DNA of 64,000 nucleotides from Rariglobus hedericola. GTDB lineage: Bacteria; Verrucomicrobiota; Verrucomicrobiia; Opitutales; Opitutaceae. The stretch spans positions 1,054,001 through 1,118,000 of the forward strand of contig NZ_VMBG01000001.1 in the NCBI RefSeq assembly GCF_007559335.1. Reading direction: 5' to 3'. Under the pieces are notes generated by a model. It was not told where the DNA came from and did not search any database. It saw nothing but the letters and a program-made list of their open reading frames with translations. The translations under genes were made by a program, and so were the position numbers. Positions 19,138 to 29,135 of the stretch are shown here, piece after piece (position 1 is the first letter of the stretch; every line of letters starts with the position of its first letter).

Positions 19138-20651
19138 CCAAGATACGCATACTTATCGTTGACGACGAGGAGGCCAATCGCGTCACGCTCGAAGCCGTTC
19201 TTTCCCGAGAACCCAACTACCATCTCCACTTCGCGACCAACGGTGCCGAGGCACTGCTGCTTGCTGAAAAAATCGTGCCCGATCTGGTGCTGCTGGATGT
19301 GATGATGCCCGACATGGACGGCTTTGCCGTCTGCCGTCACATCCGAGCCCATCCGCGTCTCAGTCCCGTCCCCATCATCATGCTCACGGCGCTGAACGAC
19401 CAGGCATCGCGCCTCGTCGGCATCAACGCCGGAGCCGATGACTTCATTTCAAAACCTTACGCCTTCGCGGAACTCCGCGCGCGTGTGCGCACAATCACCC
19501 GGCTCAATCGTTTCCGGGTTATCGCCGAACAACGCGCCCGCTTTGAGCGCCTCTTTGCCATCACACCGTCGGCCATCGTCATCGTCTCCCCCGACGGAGT
19601 TATCTCCGCAGTCAACGATCTCGCCGCCGCGTTGCTCGCGCCCCTTGATGTCTCTCCGGTGGAAAACCGTCCACTCTTCACTGGCATGCCTGCCGATGCC
19701 GCCGCCCGACTCGCGGAAATCATCGCCATCACCTGCCGCGACGATACCCCGGGCCCCGCTTCCGAGTTCTCCGTCTCCTTCTCAGAATGCGCCCGCGTCT
19801 TTTCCGTCAAGTCAACGCGCCTCAAGGAAAACGGCCACGTCTTTGCATTGCTTGTCCTTCACGACATCACCGCCGAGGTGCGCGCACGTGAAGAACTCGT
19901 CACGTTGAACACCCGGCTCGATGCCCTCGTGCGAGACCGCACCGCGCAACTCGAAACCGCCAACGAGCTACTGCTCTCCTACACCGCGTTTGTATCCCAC
20001 GATTTGCGCTCTCCTCTGTCTGTAATCCGCGCCTACCTGTCGATGCTCGCGGACGGCGCCATACCCGTTTCCGCAGAGGCTCGCTCCATGATCAAGGAAG
20101 CCTTCGTAGCCAGCGGCATGATGGAAGACATGATCGCCAACATCCTCACGATGGCATCCGACGACCACCACGCGCGCCTGCCCGACAAAGCCATCGATCC
20201 ACGTCCCATTCTTGAAAAACTAGCGTGGAAACTCGCCTCCTTTGTGCCCAAACCGCGCCCTACGATCACCGTGGGCCCGCTCCCCCTGATCTTCGCCTCC
20301 GCACCGTTGGTTGAACGCGTGTTCTACAATCTGATTTCCAACGCCATCAAATACGCCGCCAAGGATCGGGCGATCGTCATCGAGATCGGCTCCACGACCA
20401 CCGCGACCGGCACCGCCATCCACGTGCGCGACAACGGCGTCGGCTTCGATTCCGCTCATGCTGAAAAACTATTCCGCTCCTTTTCACGTCTTCCCGGCTC
20501 GGAGGTATGCGACGGCATGGGACTCGGCCTTTCCCTTATCTCCCGTCTGATCGGCGCACATCACGGTCGTATCTGGGCCGATGGTCGCCCCGGCGAGGGC
20601 GCCACGTTCTTCGTGGAATTTAAAGAAAATGCCACCGTCGTCGCCGCATGA
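19134..20651 (+). CDS. Receiver-PAS-histidine kinase
   Basis: A 505-residue soluble protein: receiver with Asp55 (LVLLDVMMPDMDG), PAS-like domain (about 140-255), coiled coil (about 258-280), HisKA with His289 (FVSHDLRSPLSVIRAYL) and HATPase (NLISNAIKYA; DNGVGFD; GMGLGLSLISRL). An N-terminal receiver controlling a kinase suggests it takes phosphate from an upstream kinase. It is joined by 4-base overlaps to kinase 17437-19137 and to the Cache lipoprotein gene. Confidence 0.87.
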   Translation: MTKIRILIVDDEEANRVTLEAVLSREPNYHLHFATNGAEALLLAEKIVPDLVLLDVMMPDMDGFAVCRHIRAHPRLSPVPIIMLTALNDQASRLVGINAGADDFISKPYAFAELRARVRTITRLNRFRVIAEQRARFERLFAITPSAIVIVSPDGVISAVNDLAAALLAPLDVSPVENRPLFTGMPADAAARLAEIIAITCRDDTPGPASEFSVSFSECARVFSVKSTRLKENGHVFALLVLHDITAEVRAREELVTLNTRLDALVRDRTAQLETANELLLSYTAFVSHDLRSPLSVIRAYLSMLADGAIPVSAEARSMIKEAFVASGMMEDMIANILTMASDDHHARLPDKAIDPRPILEKLAWKLASFVPKPRPTITVGPLPLIFASAPLVERVFYNLISNAIKYAAKDRAIVIEIGSTTTATGTAIHVRDNGVGFDSAHAEKLFRSFSRLPGSEVCDGMGLGLSLISRLIGAHHGRIWADGRPGEGATFFVEFKENATVVAA

Positions 20652-21679
20652 TACGCCTTCACTTCCGTTCACTCCTCCCGGCCGCCGGCATTATGCTCGG
20701 TCTCTCCTGCCTGCTGGTAGCATGCAATCCCGCCCATAAAACAAGCGACGTTTCCCACGAAGTTTCCTTCGTCGCCGAGAAGCTCGACACGGACTTTCTC
20801 CACGTTCGCACCGAAGTTGAAAAACTCGCCGCCCAAGTCGCCGCACTTTATCCGCGCCGCAAGGAACTCGCCGCCCTGGCCGATGCGTCTCTCTACGCGT
20901 TTTCGCCCGACGGTTCTTTCTATAAAAAGACGCACACCGGTGGCGCATCCTTGTGGATCTCCGCCGTGGTTCCCATCACGCCCGAGGTTCGCGAAGTGGC
21001 GTATTTCACCGAGGCGATCGATCCCGAACTCGTGCGCCTGTGCCGTGACAATGCCGCGATCTGCCAGGCCTACTACAACGACCGTCACTCGCTCAACCGC
21101 ATGTATCCCTGGCTCGACGTGGTCGCCCAGTTTCCGGCGCGCATGAACATACCTGAGTTCAACTTTTATTACCTCGCCGATGCCGTGCACAACCCGGGTA
21201 AAACGGGCGTCTGGGTCGACGAACCCTACGTCGATCCCGCCGGCGGTGGCTGGATGGTCAGCGCCATCGCTCCGGTATATGTCGACGGCGTGCTGGAGGG
21301 CGTGGCCGGACTCGACGTGAGCATCTCCGCCTTGGTCGACCTCTACTTCAGTAAATCCGACGATTCCGTCGTGATCATATCCCGTTCAGGCGTGATCGTC
21401 GCCGCCACCGAGGCCGCCATCCAGGATTTGGAGATGCCACCTCTGCGGAACCATAAATACCTCGAGACCGTGAAGCTGGATACGTTCAGACCGGACGAAT
21501 ACAACATCCGCAAGAGCACCCTGCGCCCGATTCGCGAACTCGCGAGGCGCCTGCTCGACGGACACGAAACCCACATCGAACTCGAGCTGAATGGCCGCCC
21601 GCACATCGCCTGCGCCGCCCCGGTCACCGCGATAGGCTGGATCGTAATCGAATTATCGTCACCTCACCACGCACGGTGA
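20648..21679 (+). CDS. Cache-domain sensory lipoprotein
   Basis: A 343-residue lipoprotein: signal peptide ending in lipobox LVAC, so anchored in a membrane and facing the periplasm. The body is a double-Cache-type ligand-binding module (WISAVVPITPEVREVAYFTE; GWMVSAIAPVYVDGVLEGVAGLDVS in part, residues about 200-225). No kinase or methyl-accepting part follows. It overlaps genes on both sides by four bases, and the next gene is a membrane kinase with a periplasmic domain, so it may hand ligand information to that kinase. Confidence 0.8.
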   Translation: MIRLHFRSLLPAAGIMLGLSCLLVACNPAHKTSDVSHEVSFVAEKLDTDFLHVRTEVEKLAAQVAALYPRRKELAALADASLYAFSPDGSFYKKTHTGGASLWISAVVPITPEVREVAYFTEAIDPELVRLCRDNAAICQAYYNDRHSLNRMYPWLDVVAQFPARMNIPEFNFYYLADAVHNPGKTGVWVDEPYVDPAGGGWMVSAIAPVYVDGVLEGVAGLDVSISALVDLYFSKSDDSVVIISRSGVIVAATEAAIQDLEMPPLRNHKYLETVKLDTFRPDEYNIRKSTLRPIRELARRLLDGHETHIELELNGRPHIACAAPVTAIGWIVIELSSPHHAR

Positions 21680-24174
21680 ACTCCACCGCCTCACCCAAAT
21701 CCGTATTATGGCCGGCCGCCTTGCTTGCCGCCGTGGCACTGGGTGTGGTCATCGCGGGCGCGTTCATCATCAATCGCCAGTTGCGTGATCACGAACGCCA
21801 GCGCGCGTCCCACGAAGCCCGCCAGCTTGCCTTTGGTATTTCGCGACAAGTCTCCGATCAATTGTGGCGCGTGCACGAGGATTTCGTTTTCTCCCTCACC
21901 AATCTGCCTTACGAGCGCCTGCTCGACCATGGAGAGGTTTCGTCCGCGACGTTGGTGCCGCTGCGCCGGTTTCTTTCCCTCAATCCCAATCTGCTTCGCA
22001 CGCTCATCGTCACCGGTCCCGACGGACAAAGCCGCTCACTGACATTAACCGGGAAAAACGAATTCCATCTCTCCCCTCTGGCGGAAACCGGCCTCCCCAC
22101 GGCGACGCCAGAAAAAATCATCATCGGCGGCGTCATCCAGGAGGGAACCGGATCCATCCGCGCCTACGTTTCCGCCGTGGTCGACCCGCGCCTTTTCTGG
22201 ACCGAGGCGCTCACCACGTTTTCACTCAGTCATCCGGGTTTCTGGGCCGGACTGCTCGACACCGATGGACGTGTGGTGGCCACTCGTAATAACGGCCGGG
22301 CGGCCGCTGCCCCCGTGTTCACCCCGTCCGATACCCTCGCATTGCAGAACGACGCGAGCGAAGGCTTCGAGGGCCGCGGATTCTATGAAGTCATGCTGGA
22401 TGGAGAATCTCATCACTTCATATCCGCCTACGCACCTGCGAGCCTCGAGACGTGGCGCGGCTTGGTGATGATTTCCATCGATGAGCAAACCGTGCTCGGT
22501 CCCGCGGGCGACGCCCTCAACTTGCTCGCCATCATGGCCGGCGTGCTCGTTCTGGTGTTCCTTGCGGTTTTTTATCTCTTCACCCGGCACTCTCTGCGCA
22601 ACCAGATCCAGCTCGAAGACAGCCGGCGGCGCATCGCGACCGTGCTGAACACGGTCCAAAGCGGCATCCTGCTCATTCATTCCCACACCGGCCGCATCAC
22701 TGAGGTAAACGCCTCCGCCATCGCCCTGCTCGGTATATCCGCAGATGAGGTCCTCGGGCAGCCGATCGACACCATCCTCCCGCCCGCTTCCACCGCCGCG
22801 TTCTTCAGGGCGGGCGCCGGCGCCGGCTTTGAAGTGAAGATCAGCCTTCGCTCTGGGAGCGTCCGGCATGTGCTCGCGACGAGCGGCGAGTTGAATGTAT
22901 CCGGAAGCCACTACCGGCTCTGTTCCTTCGTCGACATCACCCCGCTTAAGGAAACCGAGTCGCGGCTCCAGGAAACCCTGCGGCGCGCCGAGCAATCCGC
23001 CCGCGACGCCGAGGCAGCCAATACGGCCAAAAGCGCCTTCCTAGCGATGATGAGCCATGAATTGCGCACACCGCTCAACTCCATACTCGGTCTCTCCGAA
23101 TCCCTGATCGAACGCCTGCACGGACCGCTCAGCGACAAGCAGGATCGTTACCTGCATCTCGTGCTCACCAGTGGTCGCCACCTGCTTTCGCTCATCAATG
23201 ACATCCTCGACCTCGCCAAAATCGAGTCCGGCCGCGAAGACCTGCAACTTGTCCCCTGCCAGATCGGCGCGTTCTGCAACAGCGCCTTGGAAGTCATCCA
23301 GCCCATGGTAACGAAACGGGGGCAATCCATCTCGGTCGAGCTGCCTTCCAGCCCGCTTTATGTTAGTGCCGATGGTCGCCGACTTCAGCAGATCTTGGTG
23401 AACCTGCTTGGTAACGCCGTCAAGTTCACCCCCGTTGGCGGCCGTCTAGGTCTGCGCGTCGAAGCCACCTCCAGCCACGTTACCCTGTGCGTGTGGGATG
23501 AGGGCATCGGTATTGGCAGCACGGATCTCGCGCGTATTTTCAAGCCGTTCGTGCAACTCGATGCCCGTCTCGCGCGCGAATACGGCGGCACCGGCCTCGG
23601 TCTCGCTTTGGTCAAACAACTGGTCGCCCTCCACCACGGGAACATCGATGTCACCAGCACCGCCGGCGAGGGTTCCTGCTTCACCGTCACTCTGCCGCTA
23701 TGCGCGCCACCCGCGCCGCCGCTGTCGAACCCACCGTTCGCTGATCCAGAAGAGTCTTCACTGGTTGTTCCTGACCCAGCTGCCGGCAAAATCCTCGTCC
23801 TGCTCGCCGAGGATACCGAGTTCAACATCATCCCCATCCGCGACTACTTGCAGATCATGGGTTGCCGCGTGGAGATCGCCGAAAACGGAGCGGTCGCCGT
23901 TCAAAAAACCGTCAGCCTGCGACCCGACATCGTGCTCATGGATGTGCAAATGCCCGTGATGGACGGTATCGAGGCGATCAAGAACATCCGCTCGTTGCCC
24001 GATGCCGTCCTCGCCGCCATTCCGATCATTGCGGTGACCGCGTTGGCCATGCCCAGCGACCGCGAACTCTGCCTGAACGCCGGTGCCACGGACTACATCG
24101 CCAAGCCCATAAGCCTGAGGATGCTTTACACCCGCATCATGGAGATCCTGACCGATGAGCGATCATCTCCATAA
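21676..24174 (+). CDS. Membrane hybrid histidine kinase (Cache, PAS, HisKA, HATPase, REC)
   Basis: 832 residues from a GTG that overlaps the previous stop. A TM helix (about 10-32), an extracytoplasmic Cache-like domain (about 35-270), a second TM helix (about 278-300), PAS (about 312-420), HisKA with His461 (MSHELRTPLNSILGLSESL), HATPase (NLLGNAVKF; DEGIGIG; GTGLGLALVKQL) and a C-terminal receiver with Asp756 (IVLMDVQMPVMDG). Last gene of a five-member overlapping chain. It is the only member of the chain that spans the membrane and so the likely entry point of an outside signal. Confidence 0.87.
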   Translation: MNSTASPKSVLWPAALLAAVALGVVIAGAFIINRQLRDHERQRASHEARQLAFGISRQVSDQLWRVHEDFVFSLTNLPYERLLDHGEVSSATLVPLRRFLSLNPNLLRTLIVTGPDGQSRSLTLTGKNEFHLSPLAETGLPTATPEKIIIGGVIQEGTGSIRAYVSAVVDPRLFWTEALTTFSLSHPGFWAGLLDTDGRVVATRNNGRAAAAPVFTPSDTLALQNDASEGFEGRGFYEVMLDGESHHFISAYAPASLETWRGLVMISIDEQTVLGPAGDALNLLAIMAGVLVLVFLAVFYLFTRHSLRNQIQLEDSRRRIATVLNTVQSGILLIHSHTGRITEVNASAIALLGISADEVLGQPIDTILPPASTAAFFRAGAGAGFEVKISLRSGSVRHVLATSGELNVSGSHYRLCSFVDITPLKETESRLQETLRRAEQSARDAEAANTAKSAFLAMMSHELRTPLNSILGLSESLIERLHGPLSDKQDRYLHLVLTSGRHLLSLINDILDLAKIESGREDLQLVPCQIGAFCNSALEVIQPMVTKRGQSISVELPSSPLYVSADGRRLQQILVNLLGNAVKFTPVGGRLGLRVEATSSHVTLCVWDEGIGIGSTDLARIFKPFVQLDARLAREYGGTGLGLALVKQLVALHHGNIDVTSTAGEGSCFTVTLPLCAPPAPPLSNPPFADPEESSLVVPDPAAGKILVLLAEDTEFNIIPIRDYLQIMGCRVEIAENGAVAVQKTVSLRPDIVLMDVQMPVMDGIEAIKNIRSLPDAVLAAIPIIAVTALAMPSDRELCLNAGATDYIAKPISLRMLYTRIMEILTDERSSP

Positions 24175-24266
24175 ACCCCGCTTCCGATAAATCGCTCTTC
24201 GGAATATGTCTCTTCGCTTTACACACGCCCCCCGGCCTCCTCATTCCAGCGGGAACGATGAAAAGC

Positions 24267-24294
24267 AAAACGGCCCGGCATAAGCCGGGCCGTT
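24267..24294. terminator. Bidirectional intrinsic terminator
   Basis: AAAACGGCCCGGC, loop ATAA, GCCGGGCCGTTT. It lies between the convergent kinase operon and the chemoreceptor gene and carries T-runs on both strands. Confidence 0.9.
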
Positions 24295-24319
24295 TGATCC
24301 GTATCTTTTCGTAGATGAA

Positions 24320-25750
24320 CTAGACTCCGCCCCGCACCACCCGATCGAGCGAATCCGCCACGTCGCGCATGGCATCTGTGCGTCGAGTCAGCTCGTTGGC
24401 CGAAGCCGATGTCTGTTCAGCCATGGCCGCGTTTTGCTGGGTAAGTTTGTCCAGATCCGAAACCGAGCGCGCCACTTGGCCAAGCCCGGTGCGCTGCTCT
24501 ACGGAAGCAGCCGCGATCTCGGTGATGATATCCGCCACCTCACGCACGCGGGCGACAATTTCACCCAAATTAACACCCACTTTTCCGGTCAGTTCCGCAC
24601 CCGTGGCGCTGCGCTTCTGAGCGTCTTCGATCTTGATAGCGGTCTCTCTTGCGGCAGCAGCGCTGCGTTGCGCCAGCGCCCGCACCTCGTCGGCCACCAC
24701 CGCGAATCCCGCACCCGCCTCCCCTGCACGGGCCGCCTCGACCGCCGCGTTCAACGCAAGAATGTTCGTCTGAAACGCGATCTCGTCGATCGTCTTGAGG
24801 ATCGCCGCGATGTTATCCGATGCCGTGCGGATGGCCGCCATGGCACCGCTGAGCTCGGCCATCCCGGTGGTGCCCGCTTCAGCGGCATCGCGCGCACGGC
24901 TGGAAAGACCTCGTGCCTGCTCGGCGCGATCGGCATTGGCCGAGGTGACGCTGGAGATTTCCTCCAACGCGGCGGAACTGGTCTCCAACGCGGCCGCGCT
25001 AGATGAAGCCCCGGTCGCCAGCGAGATGCTGGCCTGTGCAAATTGTGCGGAGGCACTGCGCACACCCTCGGTCTCCTGGCCCAACGAGGCCGAGAGACGC
25101 AGAACCGGCCGCACCACTTGATAGCGGGCGATCAGAAAGGCGGCACCTCCACCCACCAGCAGCGATGCGCCAAACACGATGAAATTGAGCCGGCGTTGAC
25201 GGCCTGATTCGTCCTTCATCGACTTGAGATCGTTGGTCAGTTCCTGCACGGTCGCCTGCTCGAGAGCAGCCAGCGCCTTGACCGTCTTTCCCACGACACT
25301 GTTGAAATCGGCAATGCGTTTTTGCACCTCGGCATCAGCGGCGCCTTTCGCCGCCACGGCGGCAAAAACAGGCTGTGCCTGCTCCGTAAACAACTGCAGC
25401 GCGTCGGTTGCGGTTTTCACCTCTTCGGTCCCCGAATCCAACGCGATGTGATGGCGTTCCGCCAGTTTCAACAAATCGGCCGTGTGCGCGGCTGCGGTTT
25501 TCACCGACACGAGCATATCGGCATCGCCCGTGAGCATCGCGTTCTGGTGATTCTGCACAGCCGCGTCGAAAACGAAACGGGCTTCCCGGATCTCAAGCGC
25601 ACCAGGCACGGCCTCGTTGGCCAGCAGGATGAGCTCTCCTTCCTTGTGAAGGTCCCCGATGGTGCCGAGGGTGACGGTCAGCGTATAACCGAGCGCAAAC
25701 ACCGAAACGGCGGCGGCGATTTTAAGACCAATACTAAAGGAACGGGACAT
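24320..25750 (-). CDS. Methyl-accepting chemotaxis protein
   Basis: A 476-residue receptor: TM1 (about 8-28), a four-helix-bundle type periplasmic domain (about 30-185), TM2 (about 188-210), and a long cytoplasmic coiled coil with the conserved tip [20 protein letters not shown] followed by [21 protein letters not shown]. It transmits ligand state to CheA/CheW, which are not in this window. It is the last gene of a minus-strand unit with a binding protein and a porin, which suggests it senses the same class of solute. Confidence 0.93.
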   Translation of the reverse strand: MSRSFSIGLKIAAAVSVFALGYTLTVTLGTIGDLHKEGELILLANEAVPGALEIREARFVFDAAVQNHQNAMLTGDADMLVSVKTAAAHTADLLKLAERHHIALDSGTEEVKTATDALQLFTEQAQPVFAAVAAKGAADAEVQKRIADFNSVVGKTVKALAALEQATVQELTNDLKSMKDESGRQRRLNFIVFGASLLVGGGAAFLIARYQVVRPVLRLSASLGQETEGVRSASAQFAQASISLATGASSSAAALETSSAALEEISSVTSANADRAEQARGLSSRARDAAEAGTTGMAELSGAMAAIRTASDNIAAILKTIDEIAFQTNILALNAAVEAARAGEAGAGFAVVADEVRALAQRSAAAARETAIKIEDAQKRSATGAELTGKVGVNLGEIVARVREVADIITEIAAASVEQRTGLGQVARSVSDLDKLTQQNAAMAEQTSASANELTRRTDAMRDVADSLDRVVRGGV

Positions 25751-25858
25751 GATGGGTGAGTTACGGACGGATTAAAAAATTAAACCCGTCGCACGGCCCT
25801 GCCTGCATGCCCCCAAGGGGGGCACGCCTACCGGAATGCAGCGCGACGGGATGAGGGG

Positions 25859-26275
25859 TTATTTGATGGAAAGCACCTTCACGCGGTCGGTGACTGCGGA
25901 GGCGGATACATAGCCCAGTGCACCCGGTGTCTTGGCGACATACTCGATCATGGCTGCCTCGTCGGCGGCCTGCATCGGCATGAAGCCCTTGCCGGTGAAA
26001 ACCAGTTTCTTCCAATATTTTTCAAACTGGTCGGCGGAACGCTGCGCATAGGTCTGCATGACCGAATCATGCGCTGGTCCGGCGGTGAGCACGGCCAGCT
26101 TGATGAGGCCGCCGCCGTCCCACTTGGTTTTGTTACCCAGCAGCACAGCTTTGAGATCGTCTGCTGAAAGCGACGCATCGGCACCTTGGGGATTGACGAT
26201 AAAGGCCACGTCGTCAGCGCGTGCCGCGGCGGTCATGCCGAGCAGAAGAGCGAGGAATAAAAAATAACGGGACAT
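25859..26275 (-). CDS. Small periplasmic PstS-like binding protein
   Basis: A 138-residue protein with a signal peptide (MSRYFLFLALLLGMTAAARA); the ATG at 26275 is preferred over one 30 bases upstream. It is a single-lobe PBP-like domain of the phosphate-binding type (ADDLKAVLLGNKTKWDGG; TPGALGYVSASAVTD). It is about half the length of a full PstS and has no transporter genes beside it. It lies between the porin and the chemoreceptor, so a sensing role as a shuttle to the receptor is plausible. Confidence 0.75.
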   Translation of the reverse strand: MSRYFLFLALLLGMTAAARADDVAFIVNPQGADASLSADDLKAVLLGNKTKWDGGGLIKLAVLTAGPAHDSVMQTYAQRSADQFEKYWKKLVFTGKGFMPMQAADEAAMIEYVAKTPGALGYVSASAVTDRVKVLSIK

Positions 26276-26312
26276 GGAATGGTTGGGTTGAGGTGAAGGT
26301 CGCAACTCACGC

Positions 26313-27440
26313 TTAGAAGCTGAGGGTCGTTTTCAGCACCAAGTAGTTCCACGTCTTGTCTGACGCACCGGGATTAAGGTCGCCGGAAGAACCGAGATTA
26401 TTAATGCCGTCCATGAAGTGGACTTCGGCTTTCACTAACCACCAAGGTTGGATCGCATACGAAGCGGCGAAGGCGGCATCTTTGTCGACCCCCGATGTCT
26501 CATAGTCGCTGTAGCAATAGTAGACGCCGAAACCAAGCTTGTCCGTGGCCTGATAGGTAAGCTGCGCATAAGCGTGATCCTCGGTCGAAGAAGAGCTCGG
26601 CACAGGAAAATTGGTCACATCAACCGTTACGTCGGAATGTTTGTATTCGACGGTGGCGATCCATTTTCCCCGGGTGTATTCAATCGATAAAACCTGCGCC
26701 TGGTAATCTATCTCGGTAATCGCAGGACCGGTTTGACTGTCGATCTTCGGAGCTTTCTGAAACGTATAACCGAAGCGAAGTCCGTCGACCGGAGCATTCC
26801 AGACCAGCGAGGCACCATAGACCTGCTGGATGTCCAGCTTGCTGGAACCCAAACCCTTCATGAAGGGCATGTCTTTATCCAACGGCTGCATCATGCCGGC
26901 ATAGGCTTGGTAATCAAAGCTGCCGGCTTTCCCGCCGGGAATGTTTCCATAAACCGAAGCACCATCGTAGTTGGCACCGAACGAACGGCCCGCGCGCGGA
27001 TAAAAATTAAGCGGAAGGGAGGCAAAAACACGAACCTGATCGAGGTCCTGCACTTCGTTATAAAAACCGCTGGGGAGTTTGTTGCGCCCCACACGCACAC
27101 CGACTTCTTGCCGGAAGGAGTAGTCGATATTGGCGAAATCCACTGTCAGATCCGAGTAGCCCGCGAGTTCGTAGGCGTAAAGCTGGGCGGCCAGTTTGAG
27201 GCCGTTGTCGAAACGTTTCGTTCCGTTGACCGTCAGTTCGGTCTGATTCAGATCAAGCGAGTCCTTGGTATCGCCGATGTAGTTATAATCAGGCGAGTAG
27301 GAAGCCGTGGAACTCAGGGAGCCGTGAATGGCGACACCACCCATGTCAACGGCGTGCGAGGAAAGTGCGGAGCACGCCGTGACAAGAAGGGCGATATGAC
27401 GACGAGAGTTGCGATGAATAAGGGTTTTGTAGGGATGCAT
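26313..27440 (-). CDS. Outer-membrane porin
   Basis: 375 residues from the ATG at 27440, which gives a signal peptide (HIALLVTACSALSSHA); an upstream start would add an unlikely leader. The body shows alternating beta-strands (LKLAAQLYAYEL, IATVEYKHSDV, DKLGFGVYYCYSDY) and ends in a C-terminal Phe (LVLKTTLSF), the outer-membrane barrel signature. First gene of the unit with the binding protein and chemoreceptor. A sigma-28-type promoter lies 21 bases upstream. Confidence 0.8.
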   Translation of the reverse strand: MHPYKTLIHRNSRRHIALLVTACSALSSHAVDMGGVAIHGSLSSTASYSPDYNYIGDTKDSLDLNQTELTVNGTKRFDNGLKLAAQLYAYELAGYSDLTVDFANIDYSFRQEVGVRVGRNKLPSGFYNEVQDLDQVRVFASLPLNFYPRAGRSFGANYDGASVYGNIPGGKAGSFDYQAYAGMMQPLDKDMPFMKGLGSSKLDIQQVYGASLVWNAPVDGLRFGYTFQKAPKIDSQTGPAITEIDYQAQVLSIEYTRGKWIATVEYKHSDVTVDVTNFPVPSSSSTEDHAYAQLTYQATDKLGFGVYYCYSDYETSGVDKDAAFAASYAIQPWWLVKAEVHFMDGINNLGSSGDLNPGASDKTWNYLVLKTTLSF

Positions 27441-27460
27441 GGATAGTTGGGTCGCACTCC

Positions 27461-27487
27461 ATAACGACCCACCTCCCGCGTTCTTTA
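27461..27487 (-). promoter_or_regulatory. Candidate sigma-28 promoter for the porin-receptor operon
   Basis: Minus strand: TAAAGAAC, exactly 11 bases, GTCGTTAT. The -35 core TAAAG is perfect; the -10 matches 5/8. The motA site has nearly the same -10 (GTCGTTAA). Confidence 0.45.
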
Positions 27488-27515
27488 ACTTAACCCAATG
27501 ATGCAAAGTTATCTC

Positions 27516-27542
27516 TAAATCGAAATCGATACGGACCGATAT
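27516..27542 (+). promoter_or_regulatory. Candidate sigma-28 promoter for the heme chemoreceptor
   Basis: TAAA, exactly 15 bases, ACCGATAT (6/8 of GCCGATAA), ending 18 bases before the ATG. Back to back with the porin promoter in the same 120-bp divergent region. Confidence 0.55.
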
Positions 27543-27560
27543 GCTTCCAATTCAAATCTC

Positions 27561-29087
27561 ATGAAACTCGGAACCAAAATCGTGCTCATCGCCATCCTTG
27601 CCATCGTCACCAGCGTCGGTGCGGGGCTGTATGTTCAAAGTCACATCATCCATCGGCAAGGCATCGAGCTCACCCGCGAAACCATGCGGACTGCGGTGAT
27701 CGAGGCCGAAAATGTTCGGCAGACTATTTCCAAGCTCGGCAACAGTGGCGCCTTCGACCGGCCAAAACTACTTGCCGATTACAAGAAGTCCGGCGACCTC
27801 GAAGGGTCGGCACTTTATCGGACGATTCCGGTCATCGCGGCCATCCACGCCATCGAAAAAATCGCCGCTGAAAACCAGTGGGAATTCCGCGTGCCGAAGC
27901 ACCAGGCGCGCAACTCCCGCAACCTGCCCACTGCCGAGGAAGAACCCATCCTCACCTTGCTCGAGAGCGGCTCCACCGCTGAATACTTCACGGTCGACAA
28001 AGCGAAAAACCAGATGATTTTCGCCCGTCCGATCAAGCTCACCGCCGACTGCCTCGCGTGCCACGGTGACCCAAAAAACAGTCCCACCGGCGACGGCAAA
28101 GACATCCTTGGTTACGCGATGGAGAATTGGAAAGAGGGCGAGGTCCACGGTGCGTTCCTCCTCAAATCCAGTCTCAATCGCGTGGATCACGTCGCCCGGG
28201 CCGGCATGATGCAGACGCTCCTCTGGGTCCTTCCGATCGCCGTGGTGATCTCTGCCTGCACCACACTCTACACACGGCGCCGTATCATCGGTCCGCTGGA
28301 ATCTTCCATCGAGGTCGTCAACTCAGCCAGCGCCCAGACGTCATCCGCCGCCCGCGAAATTTCCTCCGCCTCGCAACAACTCGCCGCCGGTGCCAGCCAG
28401 CAGGCCGCCTCCCTTGAGGAAACCCACGCCGCCATTGAGCAGATCTCGGGCATGACCGCGCAAAACGTCACCCACGCACAAAACACCCGCTCGCTCGCCG
28501 GCGAGACCCGCGCCGCCGCTGATAACGGCACCGCCGACATGCAGGCCATGAACCGTGCTATGGACGAGATCAAGGCCGCCTCTCTCGGCATCGCAAAAAT
28601 CATCAAGACCATTGATGAAATCGCCTTCCAGACCAACATCCTCGCGCTCAACGCCGCCGTCGAGGCCGCGCGCGCAGGCGAGGCCGGCGCCGGTTTCTCC
28701 GTGGTCGCCGACGAGGTCCGCGCCCTCGCCCAGCGTTCCGCCACCGCTGCTCGCGAAACCGCCGCCAGCATCGCCGACTCCATCCAGAAGAGTGACCACG
28801 GCGTCAGCATGAGCGCCAAGGTCACCGTCGGCCTCACCGATATCGCCGAGAAAGCCCGGCGCATGGACACGCTCGTTGCCGCCATCGCCTCCGGTTCGTC
28901 CGAACAGCACGCCAGTATCGCGCAGGTCAACGGCGCCATCGGCGAAATCGACAAGGTCACCCAGGTCAACGCCTCCGCCTCCGAGGAAACCGCCGCCGCC
29001 GCCCAACAGCTCAACGCCCAGTCGATCGAGCTCAATGCAGCCGTCGTCAACCTCTCCCTGCTCATCTCCGGCGCCGCCAAATCTTAA
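27561..29087 (+). CDS. Chemoreceptor with periplasmic c-type heme (DUF3365/Tll0287-like) domain
   Basis: A 508-residue receptor: TM1 (about 6-26), periplasmic domain (about 30-220) of the DUF3365/Tll0287-like type with the heme c motif CLACH (Cys164, Cys167, His168), TM2 (about 222-240), then a signalling coiled coil with tip [20 protein letters not shown]. Covalent heme outside the membrane suggests sensing of redox state, oxygen, NO or electron acceptors. It heads a plus-strand series with an OprP-type porin, a Cache protein and another receptor. Cytochrome c maturation would be required. Confidence 0.88.
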   Translation: MKLGTKIVLIAILAIVTSVGAGLYVQSHIIHRQGIELTRETMRTAVIEAENVRQTISKLGNSGAFDRPKLLADYKKSGDLEGSALYRTIPVIAAIHAIEKIAAENQWEFRVPKHQARNSRNLPTAEEEPILTLLESGSTAEYFTVDKAKNQMIFARPIKLTADCLACHGDPKNSPTGDGKDILGYAMENWKEGEVHGAFLLKSSLNRVDHVARAGMMQTLLWVLPIAVVISACTTLYTRRRIIGPLESSIEVVNSASAQTSSAAREISSASQQLAAGASQQAASLEETHAAIEQISGMTAQNVTHAQNTRSLAGETRAAADNGTADMQAMNRAMDEIKAASLGIAKIIKTIDEIAFQTNILALNAAVEAARAGEAGAGFSVVADEVRALAQRSATAARETAASIADSIQKSDHGVSMSAKVTVGLTDIAEKARRMDTLVAAIASGSSEQHASIAQVNGAIGEIDKVTQVNASASEETAAAAQQLNAQSIELNAAVVNLSLLISGAAKS

Positions 29088-29135
29088 TCGGATCCGCCCT
29101 CAAGTCGCGCCGTTTCCACCCGATACCTAAACACC

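Noticed and set aside
25751-25780. Sigma-28 promoter directly before the chemoreceptor at 24320
   Set aside because: TTTAAT/TCCGTAAC elements are poorly matched; the promoter upstream of the porin better explains the unit.
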